64,000 nucleotides of DNA. Source: Haladaptatus litoreus. GTDB lineage: Archaea; Halobacteriota; Halobacteria; Halobacteriales; Haladaptataceae. Location of the stretch: positions 124,001 to 188,000 of the forward strand of contig NZ_FTNO01000007.1 of assembly GCF_900156425.1 (NCBI RefSeq). Reading direction: 5' to 3'. The position numbers and the translations under genes were made by a program. How positions within the stretch are numbered: position 1 is the stretch's first letter; every line of letters starts with the position of its first letter. Below are positions 51,565 to 60,601 of this stretch, piece by piece. The notes below the pieces were generated by a model that saw nothing but the letters and a program-made list of their open reading frames with translations, was not told the DNA's origin and ran no database searches.

Positions 51565-53010
51565 TCAGCAATCGCGCACCGATTCGATGAGTGTCGCTCC
51601 CCGGACGGCGCGCGCGTCGTTAAAGTGCGGGCCGATAACCTGCATCCCTACCGGTAATCCGTTCGATTCACCAGCCGGTACCGAAATAACCGGATTGCCG
51701 GTGAGACTGAACGGCCCCGTGTTCCCCGAGATGTTCTTCATTCCCTCCGTCGCCGTGATTTCGCCGTATTTCGGTGGCAATACGCGCAGGGTCGGTGCGA
51801 GGAGGAGGTCAAACTCGGCGAACAGACCGTGCAGTTCTCGCCGAAATTCCGTGACCGCTTCGCGGGCAGCGACATACGACCGTCCGTTGGTTCGTTCGTC
51901 GAGATACGCGGCCGGGAGAACGCGGAGCGCGATGTGTTCGTTCAGACAGTTGGTGAACGACTCGAACGTTTCACGCCACTCCTCGGTGTACTGCGTTCCC
52001 TGTCCCCGAATTGTTCCACGCTGACGGAGCAACCACGCGAACTCGGTTGCAATAGTAAGCGGATACGCCGTCTCGATTTCGCCGAGTTCGAGGTCTGTCG
52101 CGGTGACCGATGCATCCTCGCGTGCATCGAGTGCGTCGGCGACAGCACAGACGGTTGCGGCGACGCTGTCCGAAGACCGCTCGACGAACGGCGACAGCAG
52201 TGCAAACGTGAGGTCCCCGTCCTTGTCGAGCGCATCAGTCGCCGATTCACCGGAAACATGACTGGACGATGGGTCACGAACATCCGGGCCGCGGATGGCG
52301 TCGAGCACTCGCGCGGCGGTTTCCACGTCGCGTGCCAGCGGGCCGATACAGTCCGTCGTCGGTGAAAGATCGACGAAACCGTATCGTGACATCGAGCGGT
52401 GAGTCGGTTTCACGCCGACGACGCCACAACACGCCGCCGGAATGCGGACACTCCCGCCGGTGTCGGTTCCAAGTGCGGCATCGACGGTTCCAGCACTGAC
52501 CGCCGCCGCGCTCCCACTGGACGACCCGCCCGGAACTCGATCGGAAGCGACCGGATTTGTCACCGTCCCAAACTCGCTGAACTCGCCCGTCGGGCCGAAC
52601 GCAAAGGCATCCGTATTGGCTTTGCCGACGAGGGAAGCACCGGCGTCGAGAAGGCGCTCGACAACAGTAGCGTCGTAGGAGGGCACGACCGAGAACGATT
52701 TCGACCCGCACGTCATCGAGAGGTTCTTGACGGCGATGACGTCCTTCACCGCGACGGAGACATCCGAGAGGGGGCCTTCGTCCGTCTCGACGCGCGGTTC
52801 GTCGTACGCTTCGAGCAGTGCGTTGTTCGGGTCGTCGGCCATCGAACCGACCGACTCCCGCCGTTCGACCGTCGCGGATTCGGGAACCGCCGACCCCAGT
52901 TCGTCGGCGGTGTCGAGTGCCGCGTCGATTCCTTCGTCGCTGACGCTCAAACCGAGTCGCTCGGTTAGCGTTCGAAGGCGGTCACGTTCCGCTGAAGTAT
53001 GGTGGGCCAT
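51565..53010 (-). CDS. Amidase signature-family amidase
   Basis: The 481-residue protein has the Ser-Ser-Lys triad: Lys89 in VAVKDVIAVKN, the Ser cluster in VPGGSSSGSAAAVSAG and the nucleophile Ser187 in GTDTGGSVRIPAACCG. These enzymes hydrolyse primary amides or acyl-amides in the cytoplasm. ATG 53010 (MAHHTSAERDRL) is preferred to TTG 53019. It heads the hydantoinase operon and is divergent from the MmgE/PrpD gene. Natural substrate unknown. Confidence 0.87.
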   Translation of the reverse strand: MAHHTSAERDRLRTLTERLGLSVSDEGIDAALDTADELGSAVPESATVERRESVGSMADDPNNALLEAYDEPRVETDEGPLSDVSVAVKDVIAVKNLSMTCGSKSFSVVPSYDATVVERLLDAGASLVGKANTDAFAFGPTGEFSEFGTVTNPVASDRVPGGSSSGSAAAVSAGTVDAALGTDTGGSVRIPAACCGVVGVKPTHRSMSRYGFVDLSPTTDCIGPLARDVETAARVLDAIRGPDVRDPSSSHVSGESATDALDKDGDLTFALLSPFVERSSDSVAATVCAVADALDAREDASVTATDLELGEIETAYPLTIATEFAWLLRQRGTIRGQGTQYTEEWRETFESFTNCLNEHIALRVLPAAYLDERTNGRSYVAAREAVTEFRRELHGLFAEFDLLLAPTLRVLPPKYGEITATEGMKNISGNTGPFSLTGNPVISVPAGESNGLPVGMQVIGPHFNDARAVRGATLIESVRDC

Positions 53011-53103
53011 ACCACACAAATCCCGTTCACTGAATAAATAACTCCGGTTGTGCTGCTGGACAAAGGACTAAGTGCATGTGCGAGGTCACTATACACGTTA
53101 GCA

Positions 53104-54513
53104 ATGAACACGACAGAGACGTATGCAGACTTCTGTGCGTCGCTCGCGTACGACGACCTCTCAGACGACGTCGTCGAACACGCGAAACATCTCATCCTCG
53201 ATACCGTCGGTATCGCCGTGGGGAGCGGAACACGGGTCGAATCGAGTGAGTCGCTTATTGAGGGAATCGAAAACCTCGACGAGGGCGGCAGCGGGGCGAC
53301 GATTCTAACGACCGGTGAGTCCGGATCCCCCGCGTACGTCGCGTTCCTCAACGGCGCGATGGCGCACTCGCTAGACTACGACGACACTCATCGGGCAGCG
53401 TCGCTCCATCCCGGTGCGCCCGTCATCCCCGCCGCGCTGGCCGCAGCGGAGAAGTCGGGCGCCTCTGGAAAGGTGCTTCTCACGGGTATCGTGGCGGGAT
53501 ACGAAATCATCTGCCGACTCGGCATGGCGGTCAACCCGGCGTCACACTACGGACGCGGGTTCCACATGACAGGTACCTGTGGGACGTTCGGCGCGACGGC
53601 CGCCGCAGGCGTCGTCTACGGATGGGATGCGGAGACGTTCGAATCAGCGTTCGGTCTCAACGGCAGTCAAGCGGCGGGGTCGCTCCAGTTCCTCGAAAAT
53701 GGCGGCTGGAACAAACGCGCACATCCCGGATGGGCTGCTCATGCCGCTCTTACCAGCGGTTCGCTCGCTGAAGCCGGATTCTTCGCCGCATCGAACCCTA
53801 TCGACGGGAACCGGGGATTCCTGCAGGGATACTCGGACAACCCAAATCCGAAGAAAGCGACCGAGGGGCTTGGCGAGGACTACGAACTGCTGAAGGTCGG
53901 CGTCAAACCGTATCCCTGCTGTCGATACATGCACGCACCGATAGACCTCCTGCTCGACATCGCGGAGTCGGAATCCATCGACCCGGAAGCGGTCGAATCC
54001 GTCAGGGTACGTATCGCGACACCCGGCATCGAACTCATCGGGCATCCGGAGAACACCTACCCGCAGTCGTTCGTGGATGCACAGTTCAGCATGCCGTTCG
54101 GTGCCGCACTCGCGCTCGGACGACGCGACGCCGGTGTCGATACGTTCGTTGAATCCGTTGATGGGGATGTCCCCGATGACCTCCGCAAACTTGTCGACCG
54201 CACTACCGTGGAGTCCGCGGAATGGATCGATGACGCGTACCCGGAAAAGTGGGCTGCTGATGTAGTGGTCGAGACAGCTGGCGGGACGTACGAAGCTGCC
54301 ACTGAGTATGCGAGCGGCGAACCCGAGAAACCGCTTTCCTGGGACGAACTCGTCGCGAAGTTCGACGAACTTGTAGAACCAGTCGTCGGCGAGTCGGCAA
54401 CCGCGGACGCACGTGACCGAATCGAAACGCTCGAGTCGAACGACGTAGCCGCTCTCGTCGAACCCTACGCTCGCGACCGCTCGAGTGCGACAACGCTATC
54501 GACAACCGACTGA
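53104..54513 (+). CDS. MmgE/PrpD-family protein
   Basis: The 469-residue protein has YADFCASLAYDDLSDDVVEHAKHLILDTVG, AHSLDYDDTHRAASLHPGAPVIPAALAAAE, GYEIICRLGMAVNPASHYGRGFHMTGTCGTFGA and KVGVKPYPCCRYMHAPID, typical of 2-methylcitrate dehydratase-like and iminodisuccinate epimerase-like enzymes. ATG 53104 fits the family start; a 54-bp upstream extension lacks similarity. The neighbouring PEP-mutase/ICL-family gene suggests a C4-C7 hydroxy-acid route. Reaction not certain. Confidence 0.85.
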   Translation: MNTTETYADFCASLAYDDLSDDVVEHAKHLILDTVGIAVGSGTRVESSESLIEGIENLDEGGSGATILTTGESGSPAYVAFLNGAMAHSLDYDDTHRAASLHPGAPVIPAALAAAEKSGASGKVLLTGIVAGYEIICRLGMAVNPASHYGRGFHMTGTCGTFGATAAAGVVYGWDAETFESAFGLNGSQAAGSLQFLENGGWNKRAHPGWAAHAALTSGSLAEAGFFAASNPIDGNRGFLQGYSDNPNPKKATEGLGEDYELLKVGVKPYPCCRYMHAPIDLLLDIAESESIDPEAVESVRVRIATPGIELIGHPENTYPQSFVDAQFSMPFGAALALGRRDAGVDTFVESVDGDVPDDLRKLVDRTTVESAEWIDDAYPEKWAADVVVETAGGTYEAATEYASGEPEKPLSWDELVAKFDELVEPVVGESATADARDRIETLESNDVAALVEPYARDRSSATTLSTTD

Positions 54514-54522
54514 CCACCCGGG

Positions 54523-55458
54523 TTATTCCACGTCGTCACCGAGCGAGTCACCGTACTTTTCCTGTTCGTCCGAGGGCATGTAGCGACGCTCCCACTCGAC
54601 GACCTCGGGGAACCCGGAGAATTCGTGGAGGTCGCCAACGGGTGTCTCGGCGAAAGCTCGGTCGATGTCGACCAGGGCGTCCATCCCTTCGGATTTTAGT
54701 CCAGAGAGGCGCTCGTGGACGGCCGCAATGGTCGCGAGCGTGGACGCGACAGGGTACAGAACGAGATCGAATCCTAATTCTGTCAGCCTATCCGGTTCGA
54801 CATATGGCGATGTGCCGAGTTCGCCGACGCAATTGTATAATAGGGGTGCATCAACTTCGCGCCCAATTCGTGCGATTTCGTCTTCGTCTACCGGCCCTTC
54901 AACGAATGCGACATCAGCACCGGCGTCGACGTACGCGTTCGCGCGCCCGATAGCGTCGTCTAAGTCGCCGCCGACTGCCCCGCGAGCATCTGTGCGCGCA
55001 ATGAGTACAAACGACTCGTCCCGCTCATCGCGAACGTCCGCGGCGGCGCGTATCTTACCAACCGCCTCTGCCTTCGGAATCACCTTCCGACCCTTCGTGT
55101 GACCGCAGCGCTTCGGGAACGTCTGATCCTCGATGTGGATTCCGGCGACGCCCGCTTTCACGTATTCGCGGACGGTGCGAACGACGTTCGTCGCATTGCC
55201 GTAGCCGTTGTCGGCATCGGCGATGACCGGAACGGACGAACGTTCCTGAATGTTCTTTGCGTTTTCTACCATCTCCGGCATTGTGAGAAGACCGGCGTCG
55301 GGGTATCCGGTCTTCGAGAGGGAAGTACCGTATCCCGTCATATAGATGGTGTCGAATCCGACGACGTCGGCAACGGCGGCCGTGAGTGGGTCATGAACGC
55401 CGGGACACTGCAGCAGTTCGTCCTGATCGATGAGGTCTCGGAGTCGTTCGCGGTACAT
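54523..55458 (-). CDS. Isocitrate lyase/PEP mutase-family enzyme
   Basis: The 311-residue TIM barrel has VYM-type DTIYMTGYGTSLSKTGYPDAG, metal-site IADADNGYGNATNVVRTV, the catalytic loop KRCGHTKGRKVI and VEGPVDEDEIARI. The KRCGH loop marks the lyase branch (methylisocitrate or dimethylmalate lyase, oxaloacetate decarboxylase). It would cleave a 2-hydroxy acid to pyruvate or glyoxylate plus a second acid. It is convergent with MmgE/PrpD with 9 bp between the ends. Confidence 0.88.
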   Translation of the reverse strand: MYRERLRDLIDQDELLQCPGVHDPLTAAVADVVGFDTIYMTGYGTSLSKTGYPDAGLLTMPEMVENAKNIQERSSVPVIADADNGYGNATNVVRTVREYVKAGVAGIHIEDQTFPKRCGHTKGRKVIPKAEAVGKIRAAADVRDERDESFVLIARTDARGAVGGDLDDAIGRANAYVDAGADVAFVEGPVDEDEIARIGREVDAPLLYNCVGELGTSPYVEPDRLTELGFDLVLYPVASTLATIAAVHERLSGLKSEGMDALVDIDRAFAETPVGDLHEFSGFPEVVEWERRYMPSDEQEKYGDSLGDDVE

Positions 55459-55507
55459 ATCCTAAAAGGAGTGGCAGCCATCATAACTACTGTGTCACCT
55501 GATCGAC

Positions 55508-56146
55508 TCACTGCGAATGGAAATAGTCGAGGACGTCCGCTGTTGAGATCACGTCGGCATTCTTTGCCCCCATATCGAACAGGTTCGCCTCGTGCTGTTC
55601 CGTCGACCGGTCGCCGACGGCTTCGACCGGAACGATGGTTCGAAAGCCGTTGGCCACGGCGTCGAACACCGTCGCCCGGACGCATCCGCTCGTCGAACAC
55701 CCAAGGACGACGAGCGTGTCGACACCCAACGTCGTGAGCATCGAGTGGAGTTCGGTACCGTGGAAGGCACTCTGCTGTTGCTTATCGAGGATGTGGTCAG
55801 CCTCGTCGACATCCATCCGGTTGTCTATTTCCGTCCACTCCGTTTCGTCCTGGAGCGTCTTCAGCGCTGGTATTTTCTCGGCGAAAACACCCATATCCGC
55901 CGCATCGGGATGTTTCGTAACTGTCCGAGTGAACACCACGGGGACGTCGGCTTCGTGCCCTGCTCTCACGACCTCGTTCGCGTACTCTACCATCTCGGGG
56001 AGCACCGACCCGAGCGGGTTATCGGGGTCGGTCATACCGTTCTGGATGTCCACAACGACGATCGCCGGTCGTTCGCCGAATCCGATTGGATTCTCCGTCA
56101 TCCCGGCGTGCTCGTATATTTCCTCCCTCGACTCCATGCTATCCAT
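55508..56146 (-). CDS. Isochorismatase-family cysteine hydrolase, second copy
   Basis: The 212-residue protein has Asp in IVVVDIQNGMTDPDNPLG, Lys in HILDKQQQSAF and Cys in LVVLGCSTSGCVRATV. It is a paralogue of the protein at 46611; GDRSTEQHEA and DTLVV are shared. It lies 137 bp after the LLM enzyme gene at 56284 on the same strand. That pairing, a flavin enzyme plus a ureido-type amidohydrolase, mirrors RutA-RutB of pyrimidine catabolism. Met4 is an alternative start. Confidence 0.86.
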   Translation of the reverse strand: MDSMESREEIYEHAGMTENPIGFGERPAIVVVDIQNGMTDPDNPLGSVLPEMVEYANEVVRAGHEADVPVVFTRTVTKHPDAADMGVFAEKIPALKTLQDETEWTEIDNRMDVDEADHILDKQQQSAFHGTELHSMLTTLGVDTLVVLGCSTSGCVRATVFDAVANGFRTIVPVEAVGDRSTEQHEANLFDMGAKNADVISTADVLDYFHSQ

Positions 56147-56283
56147 TGTGTATCATGACCCAGTTCACGCTCCAGCGTAAAACCGTTGCGGGTGTCGGCC
56201 ACGGACACGTACAGCAGCAATCCTGACGCGAGGCTCTTGACGACTTGCCCGGTCGAGCGTGCACGACGACGAACTCATCGACA

Positions 56284-57276
56284 TCACCCGATCATATAGG
56301 CCTCGGCGTATTCCATGGGAAGGACAACGCGGTCGGCAACGCCCTCGTACATGCTCGCTGCCGCGTCGAGGAGGTCTGCGGGTGAGGCTTCGACGGTAAA
56401 CGTCGCGAGCACCTCGTCGGTCACGAGATCGGCCATCTCGTCCCACTTTTTCTCCTTCGAGAGTTCGTGAAGGTTCTGACCGAGTGATGTCCAACCGTGG
56501 ACGTCCAACACGTCGTGGTAGGTGCGCGTGCTGCCGTAGAAGGCTACTCGACGCCGTACTCGCTCTCGGTTCTCGGCCATCTCCTCCTCGGTGTCGCCGG
56601 TGATGACCAGCGGACTGGCGAGTATCTCGACTTCGTCCGGGTCGCGGTTAGCACGTGCTGCACCCTCCGCGATTCGCTCGGCAATGATATCGTTCGCGTA
56701 CCGGCTCGACGTGAACGGGTGAATGGAGAGACCGTCGCACAATTCACCAGCTAGCCTAAGGTTGTACTCGTTCACACCGCCGATGTAAATCGGAATGTTG
56801 GGGTGATCGATAGGACCGGGATCGAATCGGTCGGTCATCAGCGAAAACGAGTAGTGTTCACCGTCGTAGTCGAGTGCATCCGCCTCACCCTGAAACACCT
56901 CCCAAATATGCCGAATCGACTCGATGACCTCGCGGAGGCGAGGTCCGGGCGACCTCCACTCGACGCTGAACCGCCGCTCGTTGTGGCCCTTGACTTGCGT
57001 ACCGAGGCCGAGGATGTATCTCCCATTTGAGTAGCGAGCGAGATCCCACGCCATCTGAGCGACGACCATCGGACTGCGCGTAAACGAGAGGGCAATTCGA
57101 TTGCCCATGGTCACTCGGTCGGTGTGCTCGGCGACGAGGACGTGCGGCAGGAACCCATCGTTGCTATTTTCCATGCTCCACACGCCGTCGAACCCGAGTC
57201 GCTCTGCCCGTTCTGCGACCTCGGCTGTCTCGTCCGAGAGTGCCGGCACTAAGGTATCAATCTGCAGTTCGTGCAT
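56284..57276 (-). CDS. LLM-class flavin-dependent oxidoreductase
   Basis: The 330-residue TIM barrel of the luciferase-like family has RAERLGFDGVWSMENSNDGFLPHVLVAEHT, NRIALSFTRSPMVVAQMAWDLARYSNGRYILGLGTQVKGHNERRF and a C-terminal ADLLDAAASMYEGVADRVVLPM. The GLGTQVKGHNERRF block is typical of the F420-dependent subgroup, which haloarchaea can support. It could hydroxylate or open a heterocycle ahead of the amidohydrolase at 55508. Start ATG 57276. Confidence 0.85.
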   Translation of the reverse strand: MHELQIDTLVPALSDETAEVAERAERLGFDGVWSMENSNDGFLPHVLVAEHTDRVTMGNRIALSFTRSPMVVAQMAWDLARYSNGRYILGLGTQVKGHNERRFSVEWRSPGPRLREVIESIRHIWEVFQGEADALDYDGEHYSFSLMTDRFDPGPIDHPNIPIYIGGVNEYNLRLAGELCDGLSIHPFTSSRYANDIIAERIAEGAARANRDPDEVEILASPLVITGDTEEEMAENRERVRRRVAFYGSTRTYHDVLDVHGWTSLGQNLHELSKEKKWDEMADLVTDEVLATFTVEASPADLLDAAASMYEGVADRVVLPMEYAEAYMIG

Positions 57277-57405
57277 CGTTGCTCACACCGCTTGCGAGCG
57301 TAATAAAGCTACGTCGGGAGTGGCATGTAAGGATCGCTTTGCACCGACGACTCGTGTTTCGCTACCGACGAAAGGAATAAATCGTCCATTCGAGAATAGA
57401 TCGTT

Positions 57406-57906
57406 ATGGTTCGACGTATCAATGAGGTCGGCGAGGGTCGCTATCGAGAGGAGTACGGTCGGTACTACGAAGATTTCGAGGTCGGCGACGTGTACGAGCA
57501 TCGGCCGAAGCGGACTATCACACAGGATGACAACGTTCGGTTTACCCTGCTCACGATGAACAACCACCCGCTCCATTTCGACGATACGTATGGCGAAGAC
57601 ACTGAATTCGGTGAGTGTCTCGTCAATTCCACGCTCACGTTATCAGTCGTGACTGGGATGAGCGTGAGCGACGTGAGCTACAAGACAGTCGCAAATCTCG
57701 GGTGGGACGACGTTAGACTCACGAACCCTGTCTTCCACGGTGATACGCTCTCAGCCGAGAGCGAAGTTCTCGGAAAGCGTGAGAGCGAAAGCCGCCCCGA
57801 TGACGGTATCGTCACCGTCGAGACTCGGGGGTACAAACAGACCGACGAACAGGTCATCGAATTCGAGCGGTCGATGCTCATTCCGAAGCGCGACACGGAC
57901 GAATAG
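57406..57906 (+). CDS. MaoC-family dehydratase
   Basis: The 166-residue hotdog-fold protein has YYEDFEVGDVYEHRPKRTITQDDNVRFTLLTMNNHPLHFDD, with the Asn and His expected for (R)-hydratase activity, and C-terminal VTVETRGYKQTDEQVIEFERSMLIPK. The same family includes mesaconyl-CoA and (R)-enoyl-CoA hydratases, both of which fit a pathway with the CoA-transferase and acyl-CoA dehydrogenase downstream. Divergent from the LLM gene across 129 bp. Confidence 0.85.
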   Translation: MVRRINEVGEGRYREEYGRYYEDFEVGDVYEHRPKRTITQDDNVRFTLLTMNNHPLHFDDTYGEDTEFGECLVNSTLTLSVVTGMSVSDVSYKTVANLGWDDVRLTNPVFHGDTLSAESEVLGKRESESRPDDGIVTVETRGYKQTDEQVIEFERSMLIPKRDTDE

Positions 57907-58132
57907 GTTCCCGGTAAGGCGGTGACGACAGAAGTACGAAATGAGTACTATGGGAACGACCCAGAGGCGATTCAGGTGACCTCGTTACTACGGTCGCGCT
58001 GGATTGGAGATCCGATCCGCGCCACGACATCAGAGACGAGTGTGGTCGTATTCTCATTCTAGCCGTGTTGTCCTCGGCCTTCAAAGTCGATGAACGGACG
58101 GCTCCCAGCAGAACTACGAACGGTACTGTCGT

Positions 58133-59128
58133 TTACTGGAACGCCGGGATGACCTCTTCACCGAACAGACGGACCGACTCATGTACGTCCTCGAAATCGC
58201 TCCCGGGGAACTGCGTGCGAATGACCAGATAATCGAGATCCATCTCGTCTCGATACCGTTCGATGTCAGCGATAACGTCATCCGGGCTACCGACGAGGAA
58301 TCGCTCGTGGCGTAGCTTATCCCACGGCGATCCGAAGTCGTCGTCTTCGATTGCGTCGTCCTGCCCCCAGTTACTATAGCTCTCGTACTTCCCCATCAGC
58401 GGATCGCGGACCGCCTGTTCTGCCTGCTCGGTGGTCTCCGCGACGAACGCTTCCCGGATGAAACCGACGTCGCCACCGTCGATACCTTTGGTCTGCCGTT
58501 CGTCGTAGAAATCGGCCACCTGACGTTTCGCGAGACCGAATGGGACGTGGGCACCGATGAAACCATCCCCGATACGTCCGGAACGACGGACGCTCGATTC
58601 GTTGCTAGCACCGATCCAAATTGGAGGACGGGGGTCCTGTAGTGGTTGCGGGCGGATAGAGGTCTCTTCGAGAGTGAAGTGCTTGCCGTGATAGGTTACC
58701 GAGTCCTCTGTCCAGAGACGTTTAATAATCTCGACGCCCTCAATGAGTCGGCCGGGGCCGTCGGCTTTTGACACCCCGAACACGTCATACTCCTTCTCCC
58801 GATAGCCGAGGCCGACGCCGAGTCGGAATTGACCGCCTGTCAGGATGTCGATCGTGGCACCGAACTCTGCGATGCGGACTGGATTGTGATATGGGAGGAG
58901 ACAGAGCGTGGTCCAGAGATCCATCGCTCCGATGTGTTCCGCAACATGGGCCACGACCGCTTCGTTCAAGAGGTATTGGTCGCTGTTGGTAACGTGGTGT
59001 TCGCCGACGGTGACGCTGTCGAACCCGACGTCACGCGCGAGTTCCGTCTGTGCAATGAGTTCGTCGCCGATTCCCTGCATGGGTCGAGACTCGTCGTACT
59101 GGCTGACAAGGAGTAGGCCGAATTCCAT
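58133..59128 (-). CDS. LLM-class flavin-dependent oxidoreductase, second type
   Basis: The 331-residue luciferase-like protein starts MEFGLLLVSQYDESRPMQG and has LARDVGFDSVTVGEHHVTNSDQYLLNEAVVAHVAEHIGAMDLWTTLCLLPYHNPVRIAEFGATIDILTGGQFRLGVGLGYREKEY, the fuller FMN-type pattern. It is not a close paralogue of the protein at 56284. Met at 59128 fits the family start. It may supply a second oxidative step in this region; substrate unknown. Confidence 0.85.
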   Translation of the reverse strand: MEFGLLLVSQYDESRPMQGIGDELIAQTELARDVGFDSVTVGEHHVTNSDQYLLNEAVVAHVAEHIGAMDLWTTLCLLPYHNPVRIAEFGATIDILTGGQFRLGVGLGYREKEYDVFGVSKADGPGRLIEGVEIIKRLWTEDSVTYHGKHFTLEETSIRPQPLQDPRPPIWIGASNESSVRRSGRIGDGFIGAHVPFGLAKRQVADFYDERQTKGIDGGDVGFIREAFVAETTEQAEQAVRDPLMGKYESYSNWGQDDAIEDDDFGSPWDKLRHERFLVGSPDDVIADIERYRDEMDLDYLVIRTQFPGSDFEDVHESVRLFGEEVIPAFQ

Positions 59129-59416
59129 GTTAATGCATATCATGACGGTCGTGTATTTGTAGCTTCGGGAAGGTTCGATACCTATTCGTCTGGTAGCAGG
59201 TAGTCAAGCCCGAACCCGATCTGTGTATCAGCAAAAGTGCGCGAACAATTCTCGCTCACGAATAGCGTGTCGTTCCGCTTATCGCGAGTAGACTACGTTC
59301 TCGCAACTTCGAATTCCCGAGAAACAGAATGTATACTTCGAACTAACCGTTGGTGGATACATTCCCATGTGTGTTTTTAGCACAATCTTTATGCGGTTTC
59401 TGCCAGTGTGTACGGT

Positions 59417-60595
59417 ATGCTCGAATTTAGCGAGGAGCAGCGACTCATCCAGAGGGAAGTAAGACGAATTTGTGACGATTTCGACGACGAGTATTGGCGC
59501 AAGCACGATAGAAACGCGGAGTACCCCATGGACTTCGTTCAAGCACTCGGGGAGCATGGCTGGCTCGGTACCGTCATTCCCGAAGAGTACAATGGTGCGG
59601 GACTCGACCCCCTCGAAGCAGCGATCATTCTCGAAGAGATTTCCGCCAGCGGCGCGGGCTTCAACGGGTCGATGGCCTGTCATGGAGCGATGTTCATCCC
59701 GCGGTCCGTACTCAACTACGGAAGTGAGGAAATGAAAGAGAAACTGCTCCCTAAACTGGCAACCGGCGAGAAACTGTTGCAATGTTTCGCCCTTACCGAA
59801 CCCAATGCCGGTTTCGATTCCACCAGTATCACGACGACCGCAGAGCGAGATGGTGACACCTATGTTATCAACGGGCAGAAAACCTGGTGTTCACGCTTTC
59901 ACGCGTCGGACTATATGGTACTCGTCGCTCGCACGACGCCAAAGGAGGAAGTAGCAAAGAAAACCCAAGGAATGAGCCTCTTCCTCATCGATATTGAAGA
60001 CGCCAAAGAACAAGGGGCGGTCGACGCAACCGAGATAGAGAAGAACATCCGTGCGGCAGTTCCCTCGTATGAGATTTGGTTCGAAGACCTTGAAGTGCCT
60101 GCAGAGAACCTTATCGGCGAAGAGGGCAACGGATTTTACCAAGTGATGGACGGTCTCAACGAGGAACGCGTCGTCATCGCCGCCGAAGCTGTGGGGTTGG
60201 CACGCGTCGCCATCGATAGAGGCGTTCAGTATGGTATTGAACGTGAGGTGTTCGACCGACAAATCGGTAGTAATCAGGCGATTCAGCATCCCCTCGCCGA
60301 CGCTTACGCTCGCATGACGGCCGCACGCAACATAACATACCAGGCAGCCCGCGCGTTCAAAGAAGGTCGCGATGTCGGTGAGGCGGCCAACATCGCGGCG
60401 TACATGGCACGTGAAGCCGCATCCGAGGCAGCCGATGCCGCCGTTCAGACGCACGGGGGCTACGGGGTCGCTGTCGAATACGATGTCGAGCGATTCTATC
60501 GTGAGGCTCGGCTCACCCGTATTGCACCGATCAGCGACGAAATGATACTCAATTATATCGGAGAGCACGTTCTTGACCTCCCTCGATCATACTAA
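59417..60595 (+). CDS. Acyl-CoA dehydrogenase
   Basis: The 392-residue flavoenzyme starts MLEFSEEQRLIQREVRRICD and has the FAD motifs CFALTEPNAGFDSTSI and YVINGQKTWCSRFHASDYMVLVART, then C-terminal AVQTHGGYGVAVEYDVERFYREARLTRI. It introduces an alpha-beta double bond in an acyl-CoA and passes electrons to ETF. ATG 59417 is preferred to GTG 59408. It is followed after 6 bp by the CoA-transferase gene, so the two are co-transcribed. Confidence 0.9.
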   Translation: MLEFSEEQRLIQREVRRICDDFDDEYWRKHDRNAEYPMDFVQALGEHGWLGTVIPEEYNGAGLDPLEAAIILEEISASGAGFNGSMACHGAMFIPRSVLNYGSEEMKEKLLPKLATGEKLLQCFALTEPNAGFDSTSITTTAERDGDTYVINGQKTWCSRFHASDYMVLVARTTPKEEVAKKTQGMSLFLIDIEDAKEQGAVDATEIEKNIRAAVPSYEIWFEDLEVPAENLIGEEGNGFYQVMDGLNEERVVIAAEAVGLARVAIDRGVQYGIEREVFDRQIGSNQAIQHPLADAYARMTAARNITYQAARAFKEGRDVGEAANIAAYMAREAASEAADAAVQTHGGYGVAVEYDVERFYREARLTRIAPISDEMILNYIGEHVLDLPRSY

Positions 60596-60601
60596 ACACC
60601 T

